From JAEXNA01 sp050486105 (GTDB taxonomy: Bacteria; Vulcanimicrobiota; Xenobia; Xenobiales; JADMJV01), in the NCBI GenBank assembly GCA_050486105.1, contig JBJHCR010000152.1:1-14958 (forward strand): a DNA stretch of 14,958 bases. The letters run 5' to 3'. Of the stretch, positions 5,385-13,452 are shown one piece after another. The notes beneath the pieces are model-generated. The model was not told the DNA's origin. It worked only from the letters and a program-made list of their open reading frames with translations, and searched no databases. A program made the translations under genes and the position numbers. Numbering within the stretch: the first letter of the stretch is position 1; each line of letters opens with the position of its first letter.

Positions 5385-8290
5385 TGTCAAGTTCTGGTCC
5401 GCTCAAAGCTGTCGTTATGGGAGGCGGTCAGGGGAGTCGCTTGAGACCTCTGACCTGCCATCTTCCCAAACCCATGGTGCCTTTATGCAACCGACCGGTG
5501 ATGGAATACTGTCTGGAACTCCTCAGACGGCACGACTGCACCCACATCTATGTGACCCTTCACTATTTGGCCGACGAAGTCATCGCCCACTTTGGAAACG
5601 GCAGCGATTTTGGCTTACGCATGCATTACAGTGTTGAGCAGGAGCCAATGGGGACAGCGGGCAGCGTGGCCCTGCTTAGAGACAGCCTCAATTCCACATT
5701 CTTTGTCGTTTCTGGAGATGCCCTCACCGACTTCGACTTGCAGGCAGCTTTAGCATTTCATCGGCGGGTCGGCTCAAAGGCCACTTTGGTTTTGACTCGA
5801 GTAGAGAACCCCCTGGAGTTTGGGGTGGTGGTCACCGCCGAGGATGGTCGCATTCAGAAATTCCTTGAGAAACCCAAATGGGGTGAAGTCTTTTCGGACA
5901 CGGTTAATACCGGGATCTACATTTTGGAGCCTGAGGTTCTTGAGCTCTGCCAGATTGGCCAGCCTTACGATTTTTCCAAAGACCTATTCCCGAAATTGCT
6001 TGCCGCTGGAGAGCCAATTTTTGGATATGTGGCTGAAGGTTATTGGTGTGACATTGGCACCTTGGAGCAGTATCAGGAAGCGAACCACGACCTCTTGAGC
6101 GGGAAAGTTGATCTCACCCTGCCGGGAACCGCTCTTCGCCGCGGAGTCTATGTTGGGAAGGGAACCCGGATCCATCCGGCAGCTCAACTTGAACGCCCTC
6201 TGGTGATTGGCAAGAACTGTCGTATTCGAGAGGGAGCGCGCCTGCTGGAGGGGACCGTTCTGGGGGACAACTGTATTGTGGAAGAAGGGTGTACTCTCCA
6301 TCGTGACATCGTCTGGCAGGATTGTTTCTTAGGAAGAAAAGTCCGCAGTGAAGGCTCAATCTTAGGCCGGCGCGTCACTGTCAAATCTCACGTTTCCATT
6401 GGCGAGGGGGCGGTGATCGCTGATGATGTCACCATAGGCGAAGGAGCCACCATCTTTCCTCGGATCAAGATTTGGCCAAGAAAGAGTGTCGAACCCGGGG
6501 GCAATGTTTCCATGTCCCTGATTTGGGGGCGTCGCTGGCCCAGTTCCATGTTCGACCGAGAGGGCATATCAGGCCTTGGCAACATCGAGATCAGTCCTGA
6601 GTTCGCTTTGAAGTTGGGGGCCGCCTACGGCTCACTTCTGGACAAAGGAAGCACGGTGTGTCTGGCGAGAGACACCCACTCTGCTTCCCGGATGATCAAT
6701 CGCGCTTTGATCTGCGGCTTGGTTTCCGTCGGCATCAATGTGCACGACATGAGAACCACGGCCACTCCGGTCAGCCGTTTCGTGCTCAGGAACACTCCCT
6801 CTGTGGGGGGCATTCACTGTCGGCTTTCCAAGAATGATGTGCGCTATCTCCAATTGCAATTCTTCGATGAAAGAGGTGTGAACATCAGTGGGGCCACCGA
6901 GCGCAAGATCGAGAATTCCTTCTTTAGGGAAGAGTTTCGTAGAACGCTGATGGACGAAGTGGGGCGCATCGATTTTCCCAGCCGAGTGCTCGAACAGTAC
7001 TCCGAGCAGTTCACCTCTTCTCTCGACGTCTCCTTGCTCCGTGAAGCGGGCTTCAAAGTGGTGGTGGACTATGGGTCGGGAGGGGCATCAACCATCCTTC
7101 CCCAACTCCTGGGCACTCTGGGCTGTGAAAGCGTCAGCCTAAATGCCTACCTCGATCCCACTCGTGCTCGCGAACTCCCATTCGAATCACCCCTGCGTTT
7201 ACAACAACTCTGCAACATCGTGACTACTTTGAGGGCTGATCTCGGGGTGCTGCTAGACCCCGACGGAGAAAAGATGATTCTGGTTGACGAAACCGGAGCC
7301 TCCGTTGGAGGCAGTCGCCTGTTAGTTATGATGACTCTCTTGGTCGCGAAAACCGAACCCTCAGTCTTGGTGGCAGCACCGGTGTCCGCCCCTTCAGTCT
7401 TGGAGGCTATCGTTGAGCCCGAGGGAGGGCGGGTGGTCAGGACAGGCGTCGATCTAAGGTCTTTGCTTCATCGAAGCCAGTTGGGTCGACTGAAGATTCG
7501 TTTGGCCGGAACCACCGAAGGTGAGTTGCTTTTTCCTGGTTTCTCTTCTGGTTTTGATGCCATGTTCAGCTTTGTCAAACTTCTTGAGTTTCTCTCCCGT
7601 CACAAGGTGACTTTGTCGGAGGTTTTAGCGAGCACTCCTGAAGTCTTCCAACTTAAGCGAGAAGTCGTTTGCCCAAGCGTGGAGAAGGGTCGCTTGATGC
7701 GTCGCCTTCTTGAGCGCTTGAAGGACCGAGAACTGGAGATGACTGACGGACTGAAAGTCCTTTATGAGGACGGTTGGGTTCTGGTGGTTCCTTCGCCGTC
7801 GAACCCGTCTTTGATGGTTTGGGCCGAAGGTGCCGATTCAGACCGGGTCAGCGATTTGATGGGCGAAATGTGTGAAGTTCTGCTGGACTTGATGGAAGAG
7901 ACCCAGTCCGACGAAGACAATTCGAGAACCATCGGGGCCGAAGGTGGGCTTTATCCTGTTTTGCCTGAGGAAAAGGCCTTTCACTTTTGGAACAGTGAGC
8001 GATACCTTGGTGTTCGAGCGCGAACCTTCAGTGAGTTTCTCGACACTCTGCACTACATCGAGTCGAGTTCTCTGACTTATCACTTCAAGCGGGGGGATTT
8101 TTCCAACTGGGTAGAACACGAGATTCGCGACCGTTGGTTGGCGGACCAGATCCGCATGCTTGAAGCCGACCCGGACCGACTCGACTCGCTCCGCTCAAAC
8201 CTAGTGGGCTTGCTCAGTCACTCCGCCCATCATCGGCCGCAAAACAACAGTGTCGAATGGAAAGAGAGCGAGGCGACAATTGACAGTTGA
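5381..8290 (+). CDS. sugar-nucleotidyltransferase / phosphomannomutase-like / DUF5752-like fusion protein
   Basis: Of 969 residues, about 8-240 form a nucleotidyltransferase: GGGQGSRLRPLT (14-25), LPKP (28-31), SGDALTD (111-117) and GYWCDIGT (220-227). This type makes NDP-sugars such as GDP-mannose from a sugar-1-phosphate and NTP. Residues about 250-370 are hexapeptide repeats forming a left-handed beta-helix. Residues about 375-815 resemble phosphomannomutase, but the catalytic TASHNP loop is GIHCRLSKND (477-486), the metal loop DGDxDR is DPDGEK (626-631), and the sugar loop reads TTEGELLFPGF. The same degeneration is recalled in fused cyanobacterial and actinobacterial homologues annotated as mannose-1-phosphate guanylyltransferase, so mutase activity is doubtful. 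Residues about 865-955 (FHFWNSERYLG ... KRGDFSNWVEHEI) resemble DUF5752, which is unusual here. ATG 5381 overlaps the previous stop; GTG 5363 is an alternative. Nucleotide and sugar specificity cannot be read from the sequence. Confidence 0.85.
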   Translation: MMSSSGPLKAVVMGGGQGSRLRPLTCHLPKPMVPLCNRPVMEYCLELLRRHDCTHIYVTLHYLADEVIAHFGNGSDFGLRMHYSVEQEPMGTAGSVALLRDSLNSTFFVVSGDALTDFDLQAALAFHRRVGSKATLVLTRVENPLEFGVVVTAEDGRIQKFLEKPKWGEVFSDTVNTGIYILEPEVLELCQIGQPYDFSKDLFPKLLAAGEPIFGYVAEGYWCDIGTLEQYQEANHDLLSGKVDLTLPGTALRRGVYVGKGTRIHPAAQLERPLVIGKNCRIREGARLLEGTVLGDNCIVEEGCTLHRDIVWQDCFLGRKVRSEGSILGRRVTVKSHVSIGEGAVIADDVTIGEGATIFPRIKIWPRKSVEPGGNVSMSLIWGRRWPSSMFDREGISGLGNIEISPEFALKLGAAYGSLLDKGSTVCLARDTHSASRMINRALICGLVSVGINVHDMRTTATPVSRFVLRNTPSVGGIHCRLSKNDVRYLQLQFFDERGVNISGATERKIENSFFREEFRRTLMDEVGRIDFPSRVLEQYSEQFTSSLDVSLLREAGFKVVVDYGSGGASTILPQLLGTLGCESVSLNAYLDPTRARELPFESPLRLQQLCNIVTTLRADLGVLLDPDGEKMILVDETGASVGGSRLLVMMTLLVAKTEPSVLVAAPVSAPSVLEAIVEPEGGRVVRTGVDLRSLLHRSQLGRLKIRLAGTTEGELLFPGFSSGFDAMFSFVKLLEFLSRHKVTLSEVLASTPEVFQLKREVVCPSVEKGRLMRRLLERLKDRELEMTDGLKVLYEDGWVLVVPSPSNPSLMVWAEGADSDRVSDLMGEMCEVLLDLMEETQSDEDNSRTIGAEGGLYPVLPEEKAFHFWNSERYLGVRARTFSEFLDTLHYIESSSLTYHFKRGDFSNWVEHEIRDRWLADQIRMLEADPDRLDSLRSNLVGLLSHSAHHRPQNNSVEWKESEATIDS

Positions 8291-8765
8291 AGCGAAGAGA
8301 GACTCCCGTCTTCTCTACGGAACGGGAACCCTAGTCCTACTGTTGACCGGTCTTTTTCTCTTTGGTGGAGTTCTCGCCCCAGCTTGGGCTCTGGCAGGAG
8401 AGGCCGTCAGTTACAACCAGTTCGAAGCAGACGTTCGTGACGGGATCTATGCTGAAGCAGTGATGGACGGCAATATCCTAAACATCACTACTGTGGACGG
8501 TAACCGTTTACGGGTAGAAGCCCCGAGCGCCCCGAGAGCGGTAGAACTTCTAGTGAAGTTCGAGGTGCCGGTAAAAGCCTATCGGCCCGTCCCCGCAAGC
8601 GGGGTCAGTTGGCCGATGGCGATACTGATCTTGATCCCGTACCTAATTCTTGGCTTCTACGCCTTCGCCCTTGGCTATGCCGTGTCCAACTCTCCCGCGA
8701 TTGCGGTCGTTCCCGAAGAGGAGGACTTGGCAGAGGACGATAGAGACGACGACGAAGAAGCCTAG
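8280..8765 (+). CDS. orphan FtsH-type extracytoplasmic domain membrane protein (no AAA or protease domain)
   Basis: The protein has two membrane segments. The first (YGTGTLVLLLTGLFLFGGVL) lies near the N-terminus and the second (WPMAILILIPYLILGFYAF) follows a domain of about 65 residues; an acidic tail (PEEEDLAEDDRDDDEEA) ends the chain. The middle domain fits the FtsH periplasmic domain: VSYNQFEADVRDG, then DGNILNITTVDGNRL, then LLVKFEVPVKAYRPVPASG, the order and spacing of E. coli FtsH up to its second helix. FtsH then continues into an AAA ATPase and a zinc protease; here the gene stops about 20 residues after the helix. It could join or modulate FtsH hexamers, which is inference. TTG 8280 was chosen because GAGG (8270-8273) sits 6 bases upstream; GTG 8250 would add 10 basic residues. 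It overlaps the previous stop by 11 bases, so it belongs to the same operon. Confidence 0.75.
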   Translation: MTVEAKRDSRLLYGTGTLVLLLTGLFLFGGVLAPAWALAGEAVSYNQFEADVRDGIYAEAVMDGNILNITTVDGNRLRVEAPSAPRAVELLVKFEVPVKAYRPVPASGVSWPMAILILIPYLILGFYAFALGYAVSNSPAIAVVPEEEDLAEDDRDDDEEA

Positions 8766-8783
8766 ATCGCAAAGGAAACCCGC

Positions 8784-9761
8784 TTAGACTTCGTAGATGC
8801 CCATCTGGAACAGGTTCTCCACCAAATAACCCGGCAAGACCTGGTCGAATCGCTGTTTCGGAGTCTCCGATGCCGAGGCCATTTGCATCATCTTTCGAGG
8901 GTCCATGAGGAACTGCTCATCGGCCTTTTGAGCCTCGATGCGAGATTTCTCCTCAGACATAGCGGCGGCAAATTCTTGCTCGAAATCCAAAATAGCCTGA
9001 TGATCAGGGCTATTCTCTTCAGATTCCATGTGACGATTCTCCATGTCCCGAAGATCCCTCAGTCCGAACTCCACGGCTTCCTGAATCTCATTGGTTGGAG
9101 GCATGTCCGATCGCCACCTCTCATCATCCTGCTCTTGTTGCATTTTGAGAGATTTTTTCTTTCCTTGGACCACCAACTTGGAAAGTTCTCCCTGCACAAT
9201 GGGGTCGGTGAGATGGGTGGCATGCTCAGCGAGAAACTCCTTGACTTTGACCGTTTCTTGCTTCAGGAACTGGTCCGCTTGCGCCGAGTGTTTGTTGGCC
9301 AATTCTAGGCGCTTGGAGGATTCAAAATGTTGACGCACGGTTTTTTGGGGTGGAGATTCGGGACCAGCTTTGACCTTGGGCTTGCCCTCCTCGTTGGTGA
9401 CGACTTGGCCCTTACCTTTGTTACCAAATTCCGTTTCATAATGGTTCTTCTTGAAGAAATCATCCTTCATCTTGCCGAAGTCTTGGCGCATCTTGCCTTC
9501 GACTTGCTGTCGCTCTTGGAAGTTTTGATTCTGGAGGTTCTCAAGACCCTGATAAGCTTGGGTTGGCCGGTCAAAGCCCATATTGAGCTTGGGACCGGAT
9601 TGCATGAAGCCTTGGCGAAAGGCTTCCCCACTCTTGAGGTTCTGCTCCATCCGTTGCATCTGTTGTTGATTGGCCTGAAAGGTCTGGTTGAACTGACCTT
9701 TCATCTTATTTGCTTGTATCGTGTTTATGAGCATTCCAATGCCCATGACCGCCCACATCAT
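8784..9761 (-). CDS. unrecognised Gln/Met-rich helical protein
   Basis: No family was recognised for this 325-residue protein. It begins with a short hydrophobic stretch, MMWAVMGIGMLINTIQ, too short for a confident membrane helix, followed by Gln/Met-rich sequence (GQFNQTFQANQQQMQRMEQN). Most of the rest is charged, probably alpha-helical and partly coiled coil (about 15-115 and 140-290), with a Lys/Gly/Pro linker near 115-140. The C-terminus (QVLPGYLVENLFQMGIYEV) is more hydrophobic and could be a binding motif. There is no signal peptide cleavage site and no enzyme motif. The first of two adjacent ATGs is taken as start; GAGGTG lies 8 bases upstream, and a good promoter sits at 9798-9826. 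The gene converges on the FtsH-like gene with an 18-base gap and has its own transcription unit. Confidence 0.75.
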   Translation of the reverse strand: MMWAVMGIGMLINTIQANKMKGQFNQTFQANQQQMQRMEQNLKSGEAFRQGFMQSGPKLNMGFDRPTQAYQGLENLQNQNFQERQQVEGKMRQDFGKMKDDFFKKNHYETEFGNKGKGQVVTNEEGKPKVKAGPESPPQKTVRQHFESSKRLELANKHSAQADQFLKQETVKVKEFLAEHATHLTDPIVQGELSKLVVQGKKKSLKMQQEQDDERWRSDMPPTNEIQEAVEFGLRDLRDMENRHMESEENSPDHQAILDFEQEFAAAMSEEKSRIEAQKADEQFLMDPRKMMQMASASETPKQRFDQVLPGYLVENLFQMGIYEV

Positions 9762-9797
9762 ATCATTTTCACCTCGACATACTTATCCATAGTCCTC

Positions 9798-9826
9798 ATG
9801 TTAGCCCAAGCTTGAGAGAATGACAA
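9798..9826 (-). promoter_or_regulatory. sigma-70-type promoter for the gene at 8784-9761
   Basis: On the minus strand, TTGTCA (9826-9821; 5 of 6 to TTGACA) and TAACAT (9803-9798; 4 of 6 to TATAAT) are separated by exactly 17 bases. Transcription would start near 9791, giving a leader of about 30 bases that contains the GAGGTG ribosome binding site. The -35 box lies 3 bases from the inverted repeat at 9830-9860. Confidence 0.6.
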
Positions 9827-9829
9827 CAG

Positions 9830-9860
9830 GGGTCTGACTTTTTGCGAAAAAGTGTGACCC
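9830..9860. repeat. imperfect inverted repeat / hairpin before the spermidine-synthase-like gene
   Basis: GGGTC (9830-9834) and ACTTTTT (9837-9843) pair with AAAAAGT (9847-9853) and GACCC (9856-9860): 12 of 14 arm positions match around a GCG loop, with a 2-nt mismatch in each arm. The core GGGGTCTGAC resembles the REP-like palindromes associated with RAYT (TnpA_REP) transposases, which carry GGGGTCTGAC/GTCAGACCCC arms; this is recalled, not searched. It ends at the base before the ATG at 9861, leaving no Shine-Dalgarno sequence. A terminator role is less likely because the T-run lies inside the stem. Confidence 0.6.
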
Positions 9861-10748
9861 ATGCCGTGGAACCTTGCGTCCATACTCCGACTTTGCTGCC
9901 TCAAGGCGCTCTGTTTTGCCGTGCTCGCTCACCCCTGCTTAGGTGAAGAACTGTTGTGGAGTGCGCCCATAGGCGAGGTCTCTGAGGTTCGAGTGCGCCA
10001 GAAAGACGGGATTCGGAGACTTCTGTTCTGGGATGGATCTCAGGAGACCGAGGAAGCCCGAATGAATGTCGAGTTTCCCGACAGGCTTGCCGCCGACTAC
10101 CTGAACCGAATGTTGGCGGCTGCAGCCTGGTGGGAAGTGCAAAACCAAGAATCTGACAGCCAAAGGTTGGCTCCCAGGATTCTAGTGGTAGGCTTGGGTT
10201 CCGGCCTATTCAGTCGACGACTCGCTAGGCTTTATCCCGAGGCCACGGTGATCTCCATCGAGATCGAGCCGGCCGTGGCAACGGCAGCCCAAGACTGGTT
10301 TTTCTATCAGGAGTCCGAGTTAGTGCGCACGGTGATCGCCGACGGTCGAGACTATCTCAAGAGCTCCCAAGACCACTCCTGGGACATGATTTTCCTTGAC
10401 GCCTTCGACGGACGTTCCGTCCCCTCACACTTACGCACAGTAGAGTTCTTCCATGAGCTTTCCGCCTGTTTGGCTCCTGGAGGCTTAGTGGTGGCGAACG
10501 TCCATTACGTTCCTTTCGATGAAAGTCTCAGTTACCAAGCCAGCATGTCTGTGGTCTTTTCCGGGGGAATTCTGCTGCCAGGAACTTTCCAAGGAGTTGC
10601 GATACTTCCCCTCGAGCCTCCAAAAGGGCGGCTAGAATTGGTGGAGCGCCTGGGCCAACGTTTCGAGTTGCCATTGATAGACTTGATTCAAGGTCACCTA
10701 CCACTCAGCATAAGCGGCGCGTCTCCCTTCACCGATGCGGACCTTTGA
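9861..10748 (+). CDS. spermidine-synthase-like methyltransferase-fold protein with probable signal peptide
   Basis: This 295-residue protein starts with a probable signal sequence: basic residues at 10 and 15, a hydrophobic core (ALCFAVLA) and a likely cut after CLG28. Residues about 31-90 fit the spermidine synthase N-terminal beta domain. The Rossmann core follows: ILVVGLGSG (107-115), SIEIEPAVA (132-140, acidic nucleoside-binding residue), IADGRDYL (159-166), IFLDAFDG (177-184), VPSHLRTVEFF (188-198) and LAPGGLVVANVH (204-215). Spermidine synthases transfer aminopropyl groups from decarboxylated S-adenosylmethionine and are cytoplasmic, so an exported relative probably does something else, unless the N-terminus stays as a membrane anchor. 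Many bacterial proteins with this fold are annotated as spermidine synthase without proof. The ATG follows the inverted repeat directly and has no ribosome binding site; no better start was seen. It converges on the Hsp70 gene with a 7-base gap. Confidence 0.75.
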   Translation: MPWNLASILRLCCLKALCFAVLAHPCLGEELLWSAPIGEVSEVRVRQKDGIRRLLFWDGSQETEEARMNVEFPDRLAADYLNRMLAAAAWWEVQNQESDSQRLAPRILVVGLGSGLFSRRLARLYPEATVISIEIEPAVATAAQDWFFYQESELVRTVIADGRDYLKSSQDHSWDMIFLDAFDGRSVPSHLRTVEFFHELSACLAPGGLVVANVHYVPFDESLSYQASMSVVFSGGILLPGTFQGVAILPLEPPKGRLELVERLGQRFELPLIDLIQGHLPLSISGASPFTDADL

Positions 10749-10755
10749 GCAGGTA

Positions 10756-13452
10756 TCAGTCGCCCTGGTCGAGTCGCAAACCTAAGGGGATGGAATCTCC
10801 GTAGAGGGTACTCTCGTCCTTATAAGACCTCTCTTTTTCACCCCGGAGTTGACTCAACACCCGTTCGGAGACTCCGGCTCCGACCAGGGCCGCCTCGACC
10901 TTTTGGAAGAGTGGGTCTGGCAGGTTCAAGTTTGAGTCGGGGCACCGTCGCGACACCGTCACCAGAGTCAATTCTCCTAGGGCATTCTGAGTCCAGGAAC
11001 TCGCCAGTAGGGCCTGCACCAGAGAATTCAACTCCTCCCCTGGAATGACGTTACCTCGAGCCTTGGGGTCGAGGGGTTCTCGAGCAGCCAAACGCGCCAG
11101 CAACCAATAATCTTCTCTATTCCCTTGAAAGGCCTGGAGAAGGACCTTCATCAGGGCCGCTTTCTCTGGGATAGGAATCCTTTCCAAGGAGACTGCTAGC
11201 CTCAACATCTCCTTCCTGTCTTCCTTACCGGTGGTCCCCTTGTTTCGTGTTTTGATGTGCTTACGGCCAGGAAGGAAAAGTGGGTGGAGTTGGTCCCAGA
11301 GATGCTCTTGCACTTCGTTTCTCAAGCCAGCTGTAACCCTACGCCACATGATGAAGAACTGAGCCTTGACGCCCTCTTCTCGAGAGAACTGAAGCCAACC
11401 ATCGAGAACCTTCTCGAGTTGCAAGGTGCGCCACTCGTCCAGCGGCAGCCCAAATCCAGGCCTCAAGCAAAATCCCACTCCGTTCAACCAGGAAGCTTCG
11501 TACTCCGGAGACACCCTTCTGCGAGACTCCACACTCCAATAACTATCCCAAAGGGTCCTCAGAACCACCGGTGCCCAGTCGTCTCGAGACTGGCTCAAGA
11601 CCTCTTCAAGACCCAGCAGTAGGTTCTTAGGACGGATTTGTGCATTCTTCAAGGCCTTTGGTTTGGCCTGAAACGTTTCCACCAGAAGTTGTCTGGCTCG
11701 GTCCACCTCCACCCGTGCCAGGTCTGCCGAGGCGGCCCCGGCCACCCCATCGCGCACGGAGAATTCCAACCGATACTCCCGGTGATCGTCGCCGAGACAA
11801 CGAAGGTCGAGGGTTCCCACTGGAGTCACTTCAGCAGCTAGGTGAACGGGCAATTCACGGCCCGAACTTCGACCTCCGGTAGCTTGCACACAGGTTTGCA
11901 GAACAGGGAGGGGGCTCAAGTCCTCAGTAGTGACAATCTGGCCAGCCTGATCCTTAGGTCGGCGAGAGGACGAAAAGAGGGGAAAGGCCACAGGCTCCCC
12001 GATGCGGAGCTTCATTCTCGGCTCGGGCAATTCCACCACTTCTCCCTCCCGAGCCTGACTAGGGATCACACAGATGGCTTGCCTTTCGGGCAATCCTACG
12101 TAGTAGGAGCGAGCGGTTCCCCCTTCCACCACGAGCCCTTGACTCTGGCGCTGCTGCCCATACCAAGCTGCACCCCGAGCCACCGCGAGATGGGCTTCCT
12201 CGTTCTCTAACTCCGAGACAGTTTGAGAGCGTCCGAGCTCTGAGTTCCATTCGCTCACCACCTCTAAAAGGCGCTGTCGCACCAGAGGTGAGCTGCAAGC
12301 TCCACCGTTGAAAAGGATGCGGGTTGGGAAATGGTCTTCATGGGCGTGCAGAAAACGGCTGAGATGCCGAGGGATGGCGGGATCCGATTCGTACGGGAGA
12401 CCGAGTTCTTTCAGACCTCGCGCCTTGCCCTTGAGAGCGATATCCTGATAGGACAGTCGCGGGAAGAAACCGTCGAGGACCAATCGGTCGACCTCTTCCT
12501 TGCTGACCTCAGTAGACAGGGCTCCTCCCAACAACTTAGAACCTGCTCCGGGGACGGTGACCGTGGCGGTGTCAGGAGCGTCATCGGCCAACAGAAGCTC
12601 CTTGCAGGCACGGCATTGCTGCTGCAGGACCCCCCATTGCAAATTGTTCAGCTTTTCTTTGAGTCTCGGTTCCACCAAATAGGCCAGGGCGATGTCGAGA
12701 TTGTCGCCGCCAAGCATAAGGTGATCTCCCACCGCCACTCGCTCGAGCTCCCCCTCGCCCTCACCTCCATAGCGAATCAGGCTGAAGTCGGTGGTGCCTC
12801 CACCGATGTCACAGATGAGGACCACTTCTCCTGGGTTCAGGATCTTTTTCCACTGTTTGCGATTGCGCCAAAGCCAAGAGTAGAAAGCGGCTTGAGGCTC
12901 TTCCAGCAGCCTCACCGGAAGCCCGACGGAAGCCGCCGCCCCGGCTGTCAACTTGCGAGCCAAATCATCGAAGCTGGCAGGGATGGTCAAGACCACTTCG
13001 CTGCCCTGGAGGGAGTCTTCGGGGAAGTTGTGGTTCCAGGCTTCCACGATGTGCTCAAGATAACGGGTGATGGCGTTCACCGGGGACACCGGCTTGAGGT
13101 CTTTGGCTCGGTCCCAGGGGAGATGAGCCTCGGTGGGGTCAACCGAGCGGTGGGCAAGCCAGGACTTTGCTGAAGAAACGCAGCGACCAGGAACCCTCGC
13201 TCCTTGGTACCTGGCATATTCACCGACCAGATACTTTCTCTGAGGGTCCCAGGGCAGCGAAGTTGCCTCAGAGGGCAATTCGTAGGGTCCAGGGAGATAG
13301 AGAAAGGATGGCAAGAGCGGGCGCCCCGCCACTTCTACCGAAGAGATCCTCTGGGTTAATTCCACGATCTCCAGAGCGTTGCGGTGAGGTTCAAACCGAG
13401 CTACCGCCGTGTTGGAGGTCCCGAGATCGATGCCTACAACCTGACGACTCAC
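10756..13452 (-). CDS. non-canonical Hsp70 family protein with C-terminal DUF3731
   Basis: The 898-residue protein begins with an Hsp70 ATPase domain. VVGIDLGTSNTAVA (5-18) is phosphate loop 1, ICDIGGGTTDFSLI (213-226) phosphate loop 2, and ILFNGGACSS (379-388) corresponds to the adenosine-binding region. Conserved segments VVLTIPASFDDLARKLTAGA and RLLEEPQAAFYSWLW support this. A beta-type region about 440-600 replaces the classical substrate domain, and no DnaK lid or EEVD tail is present. The last 260 or so residues fit DUF3731: RTLWDSYWSVESRRRVSPEY, then WLNGVGFCLRPGFGLPLDEW and FFIMWRRVTAGL. Proteins of this type are a separate Hsp70 branch, usually beside a second Hsp70 gene; their clients are not established. 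GTG 13452 overlaps the stop of the preceding Hsp70 gene as GTGA (13452-13449), indicating translational coupling. Confidence 0.88.
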   Translation of the reverse strand: MSRQVVGIDLGTSNTAVARFEPHRNALEIVELTQRISSVEVAGRPLLPSFLYLPGPYELPSEATSLPWDPQRKYLVGEYARYQGARVPGRCVSSAKSWLAHRSVDPTEAHLPWDRAKDLKPVSPVNAITRYLEHIVEAWNHNFPEDSLQGSEVVLTIPASFDDLARKLTAGAAASVGLPVRLLEEPQAAFYSWLWRNRKQWKKILNPGEVVLICDIGGGTTDFSLIRYGGEGEGELERVAVGDHLMLGGDNLDIALAYLVEPRLKEKLNNLQWGVLQQQCRACKELLLADDAPDTATVTVPGAGSKLLGGALSTEVSKEEVDRLVLDGFFPRLSYQDIALKGKARGLKELGLPYESDPAIPRHLSRFLHAHEDHFPTRILFNGGACSSPLVRQRLLEVVSEWNSELGRSQTVSELENEEAHLAVARGAAWYGQQRQSQGLVVEGGTARSYYVGLPERQAICVIPSQAREGEVVELPEPRMKLRIGEPVAFPLFSSSRRPKDQAGQIVTTEDLSPLPVLQTCVQATGGRSSGRELPVHLAAEVTPVGTLDLRCLGDDHREYRLEFSVRDGVAGAASADLARVEVDRARQLLVETFQAKPKALKNAQIRPKNLLLGLEEVLSQSRDDWAPVVLRTLWDSYWSVESRRRVSPEYEASWLNGVGFCLRPGFGLPLDEWRTLQLEKVLDGWLQFSREEGVKAQFFIMWRRVTAGLRNEVQEHLWDQLHPLFLPGRKHIKTRNKGTTGKEDRKEMLRLAVSLERIPIPEKAALMKVLLQAFQGNREDYWLLARLAAREPLDPKARGNVIPGEELNSLVQALLASSWTQNALGELTLVTVSRRCPDSNLNLPDPLFQKVEAALVGAGVSERVLSQLRGEKERSYKDESTLYGDSIPLGLRLDQGD

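Noticed and set aside
5263..5637. Frame +1 continuation as a frameshifted end of the coiled-coil protein
   Set aside because: Although LEGVRRLEDDVKFW looks helical, the annotated frame ends in a clean ATGA overlap with the next gene, which is the pattern of this region.
8883..9815. Plus-strand open frames (8883-9308, 9327-9815) opposite the orphan minus-strand gene
   Set aside because: They are leucine-rich mirror readings of a Gln/Lys/Glu-rich gene. The minus-strand frame is longer and has a ribosome binding site and a promoter.
12331..13173. Long plus-strand open frame (280 codons) inside the Hsp70 gene
   Set aside because: It lies wholly opposite strongly conserved Hsp70 ATPase motifs and has no family features of its own.
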